Shown: positions 11,401-24,300, counted from the stretch's first letter. The stretch: DNA of 64,000 bases from Timema cristinae (GCA_039000515.1 JBCFYV010011172.1:70071941-70135940); one strand, 5' to 3'. Numbers and translations are program-made. The notes: a model not told the origin generated them from the letters alone.

Positions 11401-14400
11401 GGGATTGTGAAGGATTGTGAGGCCCTAAGCTGTAGCTTATTTAGCTTAGGCCTTAATACGGCACTGTTGGTACTTACCACTTGCTCAACAAACTATCTGT
11501 ACCGTTGTAGAAACTTTGACACCCATTATGAAGATGTAGCTGTCTTCAGAGATGTTAAACCGCTAATATGGATGAGTTGACTGTGGCTTCAAGCCATGCA
11601 CTAGATAGTCAACCATTTATTGCAGAATATAGTGAATAATCAATTGCCATTTGGAAGAAAGGTTTTACTTTTGAGGGTGACTTAAGGCAATGATTATCTA
11701 TTCCACATGCTAATATTATAATACAAGTGGCAAGGAAAATATTGACACTCAGCTTGATAGTTCATGAAACATTTGGAAATAGGCTGAGCCTAACTGAGAT
11801 TTAAATATTTTCTAACATGACCACACTGTGTCCACTCAGTGATGAAGCTGTTACAATGAATGAAAAGTTTTTTTTAGAAGAAGACCATTGTTACATTGGT
11901 TTGTTCTCAGTGTTGACTGTGAGGATGAGTGAGAAAAAGACAACTATCCAGTATAGTTTCTAAACAATTTGACACCCTTAGGAATTCTGTCACTCAAGTT
12001 AATAAAAAAAAATTGGTGATATAATAATGCTGCTTTGGGACTTGAATATTAAACAGTGATTATAGTATGGAATACACCTAAAAGTGACAATTAGATTCAA
12101 ATACAACAGTTTTAGCAGGTTCATCTCAAAGGAATGTATGACTAATTAGATAATTCCTGAGAAAGTCTTTTTTGATATTACTTTAATATTTTAACACCCA
12201 TTGTTTTGATACGAGTGAGTCTACATCTGTTCTCTTTAACATTATTTCTGATCAAGTGTTCCAAAGAAACACAGTTTTTTTGTGCTTGCTTCTGTAGACC
12301 CTGTTTTTAAAAGCTTTGGCCCAAAGATTTAAAACACTTTCTTTTCATCCACCAATCAAGAATGTATGTAAGGACACAAAAATGAAAAGAAATCTGAATA
12401 TTTAACAAGTACAATTATTAGAAATTCGGACCTACTTAATAATACAAATAAAATGTTGAAATAACAAATCAGAAATTATTTATGTTAAAGGGTTAAGGCT
12501 CTCTTACACGCTCAATGTATTGTTTCAATATTATTGCTTCACTAAGCCTATATTGTAAAAATTGGTACCCCCTCAGACGGCTCAATAATATCAGGCAATA
12601 TTATCAGTCACAATCTTGCTTTGAAGGAGGATATTTCCACAGAGATAAGCTACTTTAAACGCGCCTGGCATGTCCTTTTTCAGTGATACAGAATCCAGTA
12701 GTTATTAATTACCTTGTTTACAGCATTAAAGAACAAGAGTAAAAAAAAGACAGTTATTAGTGTAGACGCAGAACTGGTTGAGAAGGCATTCCACTGACAG
12801 ACATCAGGACCTGATTCAAGAACCTGATTCAAGAATCCTCTAAAGAGCCGGAAGACTATAGATTTTTTTTTACGAATGGATGAAGCATTGTTTCACAAGT
12901 TAGTGATGCTGATTTCACCATTAATAAAAAAGGAAGATACGGTAATGAGGAAAGCCATTTCACCGGCTGAGAGGTAAGCCATCACTCTGAGATATCCCGC
13001 AACAGGGAACAGCTTCGAAGACGCAAAGATTTCATCATACATTGCTGCAACAACTATTAGCAAAATAGTTTAAGAAACTTATGATGCTTTGTGTGTGTGT
13101 CTCATAGATTATATTAAGCTAAAAAAAATACAAATAATTATTAACATTAAGTAATTCATTTATTAAATGGTTTTATGGAATATAGACAAATAATTAGGTA
13201 ACAAAAATTCAGTATCAAGTAAATTATTATTTAAATGGCTTATTGAAATGAAGGGGAAAAAAATTAACCACTGAGCCCTGATTTTGATTTACACTCTGAG
13301 AAAAAGGCAAATTTTGCAATTGAGAGTAGGTAGAGGCACTCGAATATGAACCATGTGATAGAGAGGTGCTAGTTCTTGCTGGTTTGTTTATGACTACTGA
13401 ACCCCGGTTAAGTGTACCCATTTGCCCCTCAAATATTATTTCGTTTATAAATTTTTTGGCAAATTGTGTTGCTGGGGAGCCATCTTCATGCGTTCTTTAG
13501 CCCAACTGGTAGCCACCTGGAGCTCAGCTGGGCAGGTTCTTGAAGCCTACAGGCCAATCTAATGAGCTCATCTGCTGGGTCTTTTGGCTGAGTCCTCTTT
13601 TTCTTTGTAAACTGTGGGGTACTACTAACAGCGTTTTCAGCATTATCAATCACTGAAAAGTCCAACACAAAACCCTTAAAAATTTCAACCTACCTGACTT
13701 TCATCCTCATAGGTGTTGATAGAATCACATGGTGTTTCTTGGTCTACGAGAAACTTCATTTGGTTAAAATACCACAATGTAGATTCATAAACTTTCTTTG
13801 CTCCTGCCCTTGATTTTTTTTAATCGTTAATTTTATTCAACTCCTTCCTGAAGTTAGTCCAGAGGGAATTGAATCTTTTTGCCAGGCCGTCCTTCATGGC
13901 CTTGGGGTATCATTTGTGATAAAGTCCAAGCCATTTTTCATACGCTTGGGGCTTTTTTTTGTCCTTGTCCATATAATCGTCCAACTTCACTTTCTACAAG
14001 ACAGGTAATGATTGGTACAACTGAAATGACAACATTATAAAATTTGGGTAAATATCGCTATACAAACATAAATACCTTGGATCTATATATGATTTGAATT
14101 AATTTATTTAACAAAGTATGGACTAGGAGTCCAATTAAAAAAAAATGCAGTACAAGTTGAATGATTTGTTTATAAAGTAGTATGTAAAAATGGGAGTACT
14201 TACCTCTATACATTTTATAAGAAAATCTCTTTCCTCTTCTTTTTATTTTAAACTAATGCTTTTTTAGTTTGTTTTGGTTTCTCCATTTTCATGGACTTTG
14301 AACAACTTTAAATACATTTGTTGAACACTCTAGACAGACTGACATAATATTGTACAATATATTCCTCACACGTTAAGATAAGCTTTCAATATATTGGCGG

Positions 14401-16469
14401 GTCTTCAATAAAAATCGAACATTTTTAATTCTGTTTAATAATTTTTCCATTCACTATTTTCCTTTCAATATCACCCTACACCATCAATATAGTGTGTGAC
14501 ATTACATATTGCATTAATATATTTATCGTGTAAGGTGGCCTTTAGTTTTGGATATAAAAGCAGGTAGAAAACTATATCATTTCTAAAACTTAAATTATTA
14601 CGTGACAAAATTTTCACTGTTCAGTTAAAGTTATCATGATACAGAATGTTCACTGTTAAGTTAAAGTTTTCATGATACAGAATGTTCACTGTTAAGTTAA
14701 AGTTTTCCTAATACAGAATGTTCACAGTTTATTTAATTTTAAAGTTATCATAAGATAGGCTTTTCACTATTCAGTTAAGTTATCATAAGACAGAATTTTC
14801 ACTGTTCAAGTTATCATAAGGCAGTACTTTCAATGTAAAGTTAAAACTATTCTAAAGTTGTATTTTCACAGTACACAGTTAACAGGCTCATAAAACACTA
14901 TTTTTGTACAGTTAAAATACTATAAAACAGTCATACCATTGTTATTGGTGAGTTGACAACTATGTTTTACCTTAAAGTAGATTATATTTATAACACAGGG
15001 ATTCAACTTGAATGAAAGAAAGAAAATTAATAATAGATTTTAAATGGATTGATTTCTATAAAGAATAATTCAATATTACTATAGTAATCTTATTTTAGTA
15101 TTGCTAGCTATGCTGAAGTTTGTTCTTTTGTTTATTATTTATCTCCTTATGTAACTTTTTTTATAGGTCCCTTTTGTATTCCATCACTGGCATTACTTGA
15201 ACTTTGAATGAAAGTGCTTGGGGAGTGTTTTAATGATTACAACTAATCTTGACACAAAATACAAACAATTTCGAGAGTATATAGAAATAGTATTTTTTAT
15301 TTGAAAAAATCGGGATATTATCTCATCTCTCTACTTATAGCTGCCTTATTGAGTAGTGATTTTTTTTATGAATTCACAATTGAATGACCACTTTTTGATT
15401 TATTCCCCAGGTGATTCGTAAGCACACAGAGGAAGTTCTTCACCTTTACAATGGTCAGATGTCTGGTTCATTCCTCACCACCATCCTAGACCAGAATTCA
15501 TTAAATATAAGTGAACTGGAGTTGTTTGAGACAGCACTTAACTGGGCATACTTGGAATGTCAGGAGGCAGGCTTTCAACAAACAGGCAGCAACTGCCGTG
15601 CCATGTTGGACCGAGTAGGGGCACTTTCAAAGATAAGATTTCTTTCCTTGACACCAGAAGAGTTCTCAAAAGGCCCAGGACAATCTGGTGTCTTAGCAAG
15701 TGACGAGATTGAAGCACTTTGTTTAGCCTTGCGCAACATTCAGAATAAAAACACTTCAGATTCAAACATATTTGACAAGGACTGGCCCCATCCCTCTAAT
15801 GAAGAACTTAACTGCGATAGAAATAATGGTAATGTTGTTTTGCTCAATACAAAGCTCAAAAGCACGCTTGCCAATAAGAGTTGTTTACCAGTAAACATTT
15901 CTAAAACTCTTCGTCGGCATGGCTTGAGCTGTGTCATGCGGCCTCGAGGTCGAATCTCAGTGCCACAGTACTATTGTGCGAGACGGTTCTTGAAGACTGC
16001 AGTGACTGTGTCTGGAAATCTCAGACTGTTAACTAAAGTTCATGTGAGTAGGAACATCGTTATGACTGGGCTACGATTCTTCACCCGTCTGACACCTCAA
16101 TGTGAGTTCACATACTCACAGTCATTCCCCCATGACTATAGAGAGAATATCGAGGTGTGTGTGTTAGACCAACTTGGTGAGCCCCTTTGCAACACTATAT
16201 TCTCTGAAAAAGTGGTGTACAACACCATAGCCACACTGACATTGAGTGAGCCAGTCAGATTCACCGGTGACAAGGAGTACAGTATTCATGTCATATTGCC
16301 TGTCAGTACTGGGCTGACGTTTGAATATCCCTTAAGCTTCATGTCTCAAACAGAGCGCTCTCAGGATGTTGAGTTCCGCTTCTGCGATCACGCCGATATA
16401 AATGACAATGGAACTTTTGTTCGCCGCTTAGACATGGGTTTCTTGGACACTATTGTGTTTTCTTTTTAA
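5314..16469 (+). CDS. BTB-BACK-PHR domain protein, BTBD1/2/3/6-like (4 coding exons)
   Basis: Four coding exons (5314-5457, 8719-8852, 9723-9930, 15411-16469) join in phase to 514 residues, the usual length for this family. BTB fold, about residues 28-130: HWSDCSFCVG, then AHKLILAASSPVFGAM, then the NVPDLEPQIFNILLEYMY region. BACK region, about 130-270: ASKKYMMPHL, FETALNWAYLEC and SKIRFLSLTPEEF. PHR-like beta domain, about 345-514: starts near CVMRPRGRISV and ends with MGFLDTIVFSF at the stop. In this family BTB-BACK proteins act as Cullin-3 substrate adaptors; the specific substrate is unknown. The start is the ATG immediately after the acceptor at 5313. Intron 1 holds a 48-bp minisatellite and intron 3 a Harbinger element, but every exon is open. 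Orthology within BTBD1/2/3/6 is not settled. Confidence 0.92.
5895..6180 (+). mobile_element. SINE family B copy, decayed
   Basis: It shares the body of the full copy at 59707-59971: a B-box-like GAGTTTGAATCCTAG, then TGGTTTTTCCTAAATGGTTT, CCACTCTCCTTCCAC, and a tail GTGTATAACTTGAACAAGTAGTAAG. The tRNA-like head is badly mutated. Confidence 0.7.
6690..7065. repeat. 48-bp minisatellite, about 7-8 copies
   Basis: A 48-bp unit (marker ACATTAAACAATAGTGGG) repeats with 10-20% divergence. Because 48 is a multiple of 3, both strands stay open (131 residues on +, 134 on -), giving 16-residue peptide repeats. It is intronic and has no start or splice context, so the frames are most simply a by-product. 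Confidence 0.9.
8719..8852 (+). CDS. BTB gene, coding exon 2
   Basis: Acceptor TTTTTCCAG at 8718, donor GA|GTAAGT at 8853, ending in phase 2. It encodes the BTB core IFEAHKLILAASSPVF through NVPDLEPQIFNILL. Confidence 0.9.
8853..9722 (+). other. BTB gene intron 2
   Basis: 870 bp, AT-rich; no repeat or gene recognised inside it. Confidence 0.8.
9723..9930 (+). CDS. BTB gene, coding exon 3
   Basis: Acceptor TTATTTGCAG, donor CAG|GTGAGT. It completes the split Glu codon of exon 2 and then encodes YMYADSLKLKSVDEAS and YASKKYMMPHLSCLC, the end of the BTB domain and the start of BACK. Confidence 0.9.
9931..12495 (+). other. BTB gene intron 3, left part
   Basis: Intergenic-like AT-rich sequence. 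Part of 10330-10960 (GTGTGTGTATGTATATCTG followed by GCTGAAATTTGATG) resembles generic dispersed arthropod repeats but has no clear ends here. Small GGGATTGT tandem units occur near 11388-11420. No exon was seen. Confidence 0.6.
12770..13093 (+). pseudogene. Harbinger transposase N-terminal fragment
   Basis: The translation, across a one-base change in a T run near 12870, contains EPEDYRF, then RMDEALFHKLV, KKEDTVMRKAISPAER, ITLRYPATGNSFEDAK and ETYDAL. This is the characteristic N-terminal block of PIF/Harbinger DDE transposases (usual form DPEDYRxFLRMDE, then LRFLATGNSFEDL). Two in-frame stops lie in it, at the codon after PAER and at the codon before ETYDAL. Sequence homology stops near 13093 and the DDE nuclease core that should follow is absent: only about 130 bp of AT-rich sequence separates it from the convergent MADF gene. 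Confidence 0.88.
13227..14286 (-). pseudogene. MADF-domain protein of the Harbinger element, three exons, broken
   Basis: Three exons on the - strand can be recognised. Exon 1 is 14286-14204 (ATG start, ends RDFLIKCIE, donor GTAAGT). Exon 2 is 14020-13694 (acceptor TCATTTCAG; MADF blocks YQSLPVL, AYEKWLGLYHK, FNSLWTNFRKELNKI, STLWYFNQMKFLVD; donor CAG|GTAGGT). Exon 3 runs from 13652 (acceptor ACTTTTCAG; ADELIRLACRLQEP, then a Ser-rich tail ending at 13227). A MADF domain recognises DNA through a helix-turn-helix; in Harbinger elements such a protein assists the transposase. Damage: a stop where the conserved tryptophan after PVL is expected, other stops in exon 2, and frame changes in exons 1 and 3. 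Splice signals survive although the frame does not. Confidence 0.8.
14611..14890. repeat. 36-bp tandem repeat, degenerate, about 7 copies
   Basis: TTCACTGTT...AAGTTATCATGATACAG recurs every 36 bp at first, then with deletions. It starts about 70 bp beyond the right end of the Harbinger element. Confidence 0.75.
15411..16469 (+). CDS. BTB gene, last coding exon (BACK and PHR)
   Basis: Acceptor TATTCCCCAG at 15410; the exon starts with a valine codon in phase 0, so no start codon is needed here. 352 codons and TAA at 16467-16469. It carries the end of BACK, a low-complexity linker of about 75 residues, and the whole PHR-like domain. Confidence 0.92.
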   Translation: MIRKHTEEVLHLYNGQMSGSFLTTILDQNSLNISELELFETALNWAYLECQEAGFQQTGSNCRAMLDRVGALSKIRFLSLTPEEFSKGPGQSGVLASDEIEALCLALRNIQNKNTSDSNIFDKDWPHPSNEELNCDRNNGNVVLLNTKLKSTLANKSCLPVNISKTLRRHGLSCVMRPRGRISVPQYYCARRFLKTAVTVSGNLRLLTKVHVSRNIVMTGLRFFTRLTPQCEFTYSQSFPHDYRENIEVCVLDQLGEPLCNTIFSEKVVYNTIATLTLSEPVRFTGDKEYSIHVILPVSTGLTFEYPLSFMSQTERSQDVEFRFCDHADINDNGTFVRRLDMGFLDTIVFSF

Positions 16470-19400
16470 ATTTAAATTTATTTTTTCAGCTTGTACTCAA
16501 ATGTGAAGCATTCTACTTACCAACCTTATTATTCTTTTAAAGATTTGCACACTGGTGATTATTTATATTTTTGTGGACTAACACAAGAATACATGTTCAC
16601 TTATTATTTGCAATTTGAATTAACTTATGTTTTATTCTTTATTATATTTAGGCTTTCCCAGTACTCTTTAAATTGTACCTGCCATCTCGAGTGTGTTGAT
16701 ACTTTTGTACCATGTTCAATATTTTGAAAACGGCCATAACACATGTGTTTTTGTACTAGGTGTATTCTCTTTCTATCACACTATTTCATTTAGTGTTGAA
16801 TTGCTTGGATTTTTAATAGAAAGCACATACAACTCAATTAAAGCTTAACCATTTTGCACTAAACTTAAATCTGTTTCAGAAAAAAATACAAAATAGTCTT
16901 TATTTCGGTGTTTTTAAAAATACGAGTAATGTTTCATTTTTAAAAAATCTAAAATTTCAACAAGGTTATTAGTTGGAACTTAAAATGTTATTTAAATCTC
17001 AAATATTCTTCAGCCATGTTGATTACATTAATGTTAAATACTTACAACTACGCTTATGACATGTAGGAATTTTAATGACAAATACTATACATTAATACTA
17101 CATAATTTACCTTAATATGGGGATCCTTAAATCACAGCTAATTAGTTCCATCTCAGTATAGTAAAGGAAACCTAATTACGTAATTTAAAGCTCTCTTATA
17201 TTGTAAAATAATAAACACAATTATTTTAAAGGTAGTTGTATACACACCTACAATATGCTTACTACATACAGTTCATCTCATGGTCACAAATAGAAAATGG
17301 CACTTAAATTTGGGGATAAATTTGATTTTTAAGTGAGTAATCTCCCCAATTGTATAATCTACAGCCCCCTCCCCACCTTTCCCCTTTCTCATCTCTTGTG
17401 TTATACTATTTTTACTCTATTCCAACCCCTTGGAGAGAGAAGTATTGTGATTGTTAAAAAAATTGATCTTGAGATCTTTATAAATTCTCGTTTCATGACC
17501 CACTGGAACTGAAAACTTTGTTTTTTACAATGCTCTCTATCTGTGTGTATGTTTCTTGTACTAGAGGCAAAACAATTTTACTGATCGGGCTAAAACTTCT
17601 TATCTAAGATTCATATCATAAGGTTTCCCCAAGAGGTTTTTGGAAATAGATATCTAACCCTAAAATTAAGGGTAGTTTACTGAAGGGCAAAACAGAGAAA
17701 GAATCAATTTTTCTCAGAATTTGCTCTTACAATTTTGATTAAATTCTTTATTTAGCCATTGTTTAATATTATAAACAAAATGACAATTTTCATTTTCCCA
17801 TGAAAATGACTTATAGGGTACTTTACATAAGCAAAGATTTTCCAGTTTTTTTTAGCATATCTCCTCATTTATTTGGGATATGAAACAACTTATCATTGTA
17901 CTATGAAATATGAAAGTATTTTATTTGAAATATATTTTCTGAGCTATAAGCATCCGTCTAGTGATTGGTATCTTGGCCTAGAGCCGAAACCATTTACCAA
18001 TTGGGCTAAAACTTGGCATCTAGGGTTTTCATAAGGTTCCTGCGAGGATTTTTCAGAATTAAATATTTAACCTTAAAATTAAGTTTTGTTTAATGAAGGG
18101 CAAAATGAGAAAAAAAATATTACTATTGTTAACAAGTCAGGTAATTATTCTTACCTGGGGCTGTGAGAAAGAGAAAGTGACAAGAGATGTCTTACACTAG
18201 TAATGTGAGTTCTATAAATTTTGGAAAGGTAATAAATATGCCTTTAGACACATGGAGCTTGGTGGCCTGTAATGAAAAAACAATAGTGGTTCAAAGTAAT
18301 ACAGTCAAAATATGAGTGAAATCATTTTTTAAATACAAATAACTTCACATACATTTAGGACATAGGCTCATAGCCAAATTGTTTCAGTAAGACCTATTTG
18401 TAAATGTATTTTACTAAGCTCAATTAACCAACTGAAACTATCATATATATTTAGACCTGTGTAGGCTTAAATGATATTTACTTTAAATGCTACTAATTTA
18501 GCTATTTGTCAATAAGATTTATAAAAAAGCTGCTTGAATGATAAGATTGAGGTCAGGCCCATATACAAACAAAGTGTCCCTACAAAGCTTTTCATATAAA
18601 TTACATAGATATTTGGGGACAATTTTATACATCTTGATAGCAGTAAAATAAAACTTTTAAAAACAATTATGTGAGTTGCAAGTAAACTTTCATTGATACT
18701 AATATAAAAATGATGTTTGCCATTTCTTCTCAAATCAAACTTAACCAAGTATTATACATTTTAACTGCTATACTATAGTGGATACAGATATTTGACACTA
18801 TTTTGTAAACCTTAAAAAAATTTTTTTTTATAATAATTAGTCTAAATGAGTCCAAACAACACTTATTTTTATGGGGGAAAAATGCATTATTAATAAAACC
18901 ATTGCCAAGGACACACTATTGCTTGTAATTTTAAAAGTATCCATTTACTGAATGACTGTCAGACACATTGTTTCAAAATCTTTTTTGATAGGATGTATTA
19001 CATTTTTTAGACTCATTAGTAAGGCTTATTATGATCTTTAAAATTGCGAAATATACATTAAAATATTCCCTTAAAAGACCAATATATGACCTAAAAATTA
19101 ACAAACATGCCCCAAATCAAGGAACTAATTTGCAGTAAACAAAATTAACCAACCAATCTGTAATTATTGATTTGATAATTTTTTTTGGAAACTATTAATT
19201 TTGTTGAGTGATTAAACTGATGGATGATGAGTTTTACAAGTAGAACAATTCAGTGGGGTGGGACAGTTCTACGAAGTGGTAAATGGTACCACCCCTTGGA
19301 GCAGAGCTCCCGAAGTTCTTACTACCTGTGTTTCTCCAAAAATGGTCTTTCTTGAACAGGTATAAACTACTTGAATTTGTCAAAAATATTGAATCTCTTT

Positions 19401-20830
19401 TGAGCAAGCAAAACCAAATATCTCTTACCTACAAATAATCTGGTCATAAACTATTTATGCAATAATAACATTTAATATAAATTGGTAGGTACATATTGTG
19501 TTTGATAGAAATTATAATTATCTATGCCCCTAAAATTGTGGAAATGTGACCTAAAATTGAAAACTGCTCAATATATACATGCATATGCAAAATAAAATGT
19601 GTATATTTGGAGTCAGGGTGACATACAAAATGTTTAAAATTCTTTAAATTTTAGATGCAATTTAAAATATGATATGTCAAAAACATCCAAGTCCTACTCA
19701 TTATCAAATAATGTTTAGGTGTTCTGGTAATATGAATCTCAACCCTTCTCCTGTTATGAATTAAAACAAATAGAATTGTTATTAACACGATATTGCAAAA
19801 TTTTGTGATTCTTTTTTTCTCCTGTTGTGTCCTAAATCTAGTAATATTGGCATTATCACGTCAATGTCAATTTTTGTGATTTGTATTTTTCCCCCTGTTA
19901 TGTTATAGAGCTAATAGAATTGACCATATCACATAACTACCAATTTTTGGGCCCCTTGTTTTGTTCTTTGTGTTATAAAGGAAATAAAATTGGCATTATT
20001 GTCAATTTGAATTTTATCACCTGATTATTCTATAGATTTCCAATTTTTGTTCATTTAGTTAATCATAAATTAATTAAATTCACTTTTATTTCTTGGTATG
20101 GCAAAACAAAAATATCCTTTTCATTATTGCATCAAGTAAGCCACTTAAATGGGCTAACATGATTCTATCTCTTTTGCTACAGGTCATGGTTTATATTGAT
20201 CAAATTCGATTGCTTATGTAAATTAATATTTGTAAGTTCTTAACTTAACGAGATGGAAGGTGTGATACTCAGAATGTTTTGTTTTACTCTTGGTGCAAGT
20301 TATGCTTGCTGTAGCTCTCCCAAATAGAAGTTAAATCTAAACACGTAGGTTTTTCCTCTTCTACTTGAATCACTTTATACAAGTAGCTTCCCACCTCTAT
20401 AGGTTCTCAAAAGATCTTTGCTAAATGTCAGAAGGGGCAGAAGCTGCCAATTGTAACGATCTGAATTAATTACTGACCCAACCATTCATATTTGGGCGAG
20501 GTTCCTTTGTAAGACACAACAGAGGGAAGGAGAGTCATGTAACACATTTCTCAGTGTGTTTATATATTTATTGAATGGACTAACCTCATATTAATTAGCT
20601 TTATCGTGTTTTGTGCTTTTTAGAGATCAAGTCATGATTTAGATATAATTAAAGATTTTTTATATTTTATTGTTAGTGTATGTAGTTCTCTTGTAGTTAA
20701 TGCCACTGTGATTCAATCAGTATTTACCTTCCAGAGATTTGCCTCATATTTATAGTTAATGTTTGTTATTACATACAATACTGATGTATAGTGATATAAC
20801 AACAAATAAATAAAAACTGTGATAAAATAT
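16470..20830 (+). other. BTB gene 3'UTR and convergent intergenic space
   Basis: Poly(A) signals AATAAA occur at 17210 and 20805, so the 3'UTR end is uncertain. Two diverged direct copies of a block with GGGCTAAAACTT...AAGGTTTCC (about 17585-17720 and 17995-18120) lie roughly 410 bp apart. A degenerate repeat of about 100 bp with TTTTGTGATT and CCTGTTATG marks covers 19730-20060. No coding region was seen. Confidence 0.5.
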
Positions 20831-21042
20831 GTATGGCTTATTTTCGGATTCTGTGTCAATTAATTGTCTTAAACCTTTTTACTCCTCTTTATTATTTCTA
20901 TTCACATTATTATAAAGAAAACAATGAATTAATATCGTTCCATTAATTTCAGGTTGATACCAAGACTTAAGAGTTTATTAGGATATCAGTGCATTGTAAG
21001 GGAAATAAGTATAAACACTTTTAATTTAAATATTAAAATATA

Positions 21043-21170
21043 TTTATTTAATTAAATTATAAAATACAAAAAAATAGTATTTTGTTTCTAGATCTAGGCT
21101 TTGAGGAAATATTCACATGGGATGGAGGAGATAGAGTATCAGGTAATATGGCGAGGGATCAGGCCGATGT
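21043..21170 (-). terminator. C-type lectin 3'UTR with poly(A) signal
   Basis: On the - strand, AATAAA (bases 21048-21043) lies about 125 bases past the stop codon, a normal spacing for a short 3'UTR. Confidence 0.55.
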
Positions 21171-21329
21171 TTAGAGGCGGATGCCAGGGTTACGAGAACG
21201 CACAAAGTTGAGCAACTCGTCACTATCCTCGCACACGAAGGGCTTGAGGTGGTGGCAAGCTACATCGTGCCATTTGACGCCATCATTGTAGAAGTTGTTG
21301 AGTATAGACAAGCAAGACTCATCATTGCC
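21171..21329 (-). CDS. C-type lectin, coding exon 4
   Basis: Acceptor TTGCTTGCAG, phase 0, TAA at 21173-21171. It encodes the C-terminal half of the lectin fold from GNDESCL through WHDVACHH and PFVCEDSD. Confidence 0.9.
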   Translation of the reverse strand, partial: GNDESCLSILNNFYNDGVKWHDVACHHLKPFVCEDSDELLNFVRSRNPGIRL

Positions 21330-24300
21330 CTGCAAGCAATAAACAGGGTGGTAATGGCATTATCAAATACCAACACTCAATACTTTGAAGCCTTGGGTAT
21401 CCCAAGTTGGGCGCAATAAGGTGATGTCATATTCTCACTTTAGGTAAATGCAGGTATATTTATTTATATTACTGACTCCTAATCTTATATTATTAGGGAA
21501 AGTTGAATGGGCATTTAAGCATATATAGAACAAATTTATGGTGTTGTAGATTTTTAGTAGTCATAGTTTCTCTTAATAATTAAGAAATATAAAATGTCAA
21601 CACAAAATAAACAAACATGCACAAATTACTTTTTAAAATACTATTTTTTTTATTCCTCTTTAATGTTGTTGTTTTTAGATTAAAAATAATATTGAATCTC
21701 ATTTTTAATTAGGGTATATAGGTTTGGTCAAGTCAGTATGATAAAAACAATTAGAATTACAAATGACTTAAGATTATGACCACGTTTGTGTAAATACAGT
21801 GTAAAAATATTAATTTAACAAATTTCAGGCCAATTATTTTTAAGTATTCTTAATGTAGCATATCAAAGAGTAAAATGTTATTCTCTGATAAAGCAGCTAG
21901 GTTGATAGTCTTTATAGCAGTTTACAACAGCTCATCACATATATAGGGAATCACATTGATCAGCCAGACAAAATATCAGTTGCCTCCACACGTCTGAAGT
22001 TCAACAACCTATGAAAACAAGAACTGGTTCCTTAAACCAGTCTCCACCTAAAGATGTACGGTGAGGGTCACAAAACTAGAAATCTGTCAACCTACAACCT
22101 GTTCACATTCCATAGTACATGCAAATAAAGTCACTATAAGGAAACTGATACAAGAGAGTGGTTTGGAATTTTAGATTAATTTAACTTTTCATTATTTTTA
22201 TTGGATCATCTTGAAATAAATTGATTATTTTTTTAAGTATAGATCTTTTATCACAACAAAGCTTACAAAAACTAGATTTTCAATAATTATTCTTTTTGTC
22301 ACAATAATGTTCAAAGCTTCTGCTTGAGATCTAGTTTGAAGTGAAACAGTTACTTGCTGATTTTTCCTACTTATGACTCCTGGATAAATATTAATCTGGC
22401 CGATAAGTTAAAACTGTGTCTTATAACTGCCAGATAGTATTTATCAGCCAGATAAAATGTATTTATCCATCACGTTTTTATCGGGAGGTTTAAGTAATTT
22501 ATCAATTTGATCTGATAGTTAAAATGGGCCTTGCCATATTGACGTGTTGTTTTTCATGAGGTTTCACTTATCAGCATCTGTTTTAGGTTAAAATCTTGTC
22601 TCACATGTTTAGTAGGCACAGGCCTAGGCTCTAAACTATTTAATTATAAAGTTGGAACATTTAATTCACACTTTTATAAAAACTGACAAGCTATTATATA
22701 GTTATATAAGAACAAATTATTTAAATGTGAGTACAATAAATGAAATTTTGTAAACTTTGTACAAAACTATTGAACACATTTTGGCCGACACTGAAATTAG
22801 TACTTGAGAGACAACCCAGTTTTTGCGCCCACATGACGGCATCTGTTTCCTCGAACTCGTTTAGCCATCATTATTTAACAAATGTTGATCGTTGTAGCCA
22901 CTAGCCAGGTTGTAGTGGTAGCAGCAGGATTTATAAGCAAGTGCGCATCAGTAGAAACAGTACCGACCTTGCATTTTCTGCATAAAATATATTTATCCAG
23001 CAGATAATTTCAGTTAATAATACCCGTGAAATATTAAAGTGTATAATGACCTTTATCTGTTTGCTAACTTTAACCTACCGATAGCAATATTCATCCAGTA
23101 GTTATAAGACCGGCCCTAACAGTGTAATTCTTGCAATTAATACCATTTACTTATAAAGCTATAAATCAATCTTATTCAACTACATAGTCACACATAGTTC
23201 GTTTCCGTAAAACTAAGTATGGTGTAGTTCCTGATCCACTCAACTTTACCAGAATTTCTTAGGTTAAATTCCTGATTTCCCCCCAACCTAGCTTGGGAAA
23301 TGCTGGTGTATATATAGATCCTGATACCCATATTAGTGTTTAGAGGGGATGGGAAAAACCACGTATTAATTAACTGCACCTTCCCAGATATCAGTACGCC
23401 TAATACTACATACCGGCGCCCAGTCTTAGCTCTTAGATAGCTACTGGTTTGATAGCATGGTGAACCCTTATACAAATAGTAACTATCTTGTCAGCCTCTC
23501 CCAAAGTAGACCATTCTCATTAAAGTTTTCACTGACTATTCTAACCATTAATTTATAAGGAAGTTTTTGCTAATTTGTTTTAACCATCAGGAAGCAGCCT
23601 GAGAACACTATAGTCACCTGTGGTGCCTCCCTGTTGTCGGGTTGGGCCTGGCCAAAGCCACCTGTGGCACTCCAGTCTCCAGTGTTTCTCTGACTCGTGG
23701 GGCCAATCTTGGCTCCTGATCCAGACCAGAACCAACCGTTCACGTTAGATGGCTGCAGGTCTGGACGGTCACAGCCATTGAAGTTGCACTTACGACCAGA
23801 TGTCCAGATGTAGCGCACATTGCCTGCAACAAAAGACAAAGGAGTAACTCACTCAGTCTTCCCTGCCACTTTCAACAACAACCAAGTTCTACTCATTTCC
23901 TCGTGTCAATTGCAACAATAATTGTTAATAAATAAATGTGCCATGTCACTTAAACATGCCAACCAGTTAGTATTAATGAAAAGCCAACCCATCATTATTT
24001 AACATAAAAAGCTAAATTTACATACAGATATATATATATTTTTATTTACATTTTTTTATAGAAAACTAATTCCACAAATAAGAGTTTTTACTTTGCATTG
24101 AAAAAAAAAGTGAATAAATAACCACTTTAACTATTAATTATATTTAATAAAAATCTACCATTTTTAGCTTCAAGTAGGTTTTAAGATATAATTTATATTT
24201 TCTGGTTGTTGAGATACAATAACCTCCTGCATGAATAACCTTTCTAATGATTATGATTGACGATTGAAGATAGTGAAAAGTTGATGTGTTACAACCCAGC

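Larger units (their letters stand above)
12496..14541. mobile_element. PIF/Harbinger transposon with both ends, inactive
   Basis: The left end AGGCTCTCTTACACG at 12496 and the right end CGTGTAAGGTGGCCT at 14541 are inverted repeats with 12 of 15 matches. Each is flanked by TTA (12493-12495 and 14542-14544), the target duplication expected for PIF/Harbinger. Inside are a transposase fragment (+) and a MADF-type DNA-binding gene (-), the two genes known from Harbinger elements. The catalytic part of the transposase is missing, so the element cannot move itself. Length is 2046 bp. Confidence 0.88.
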
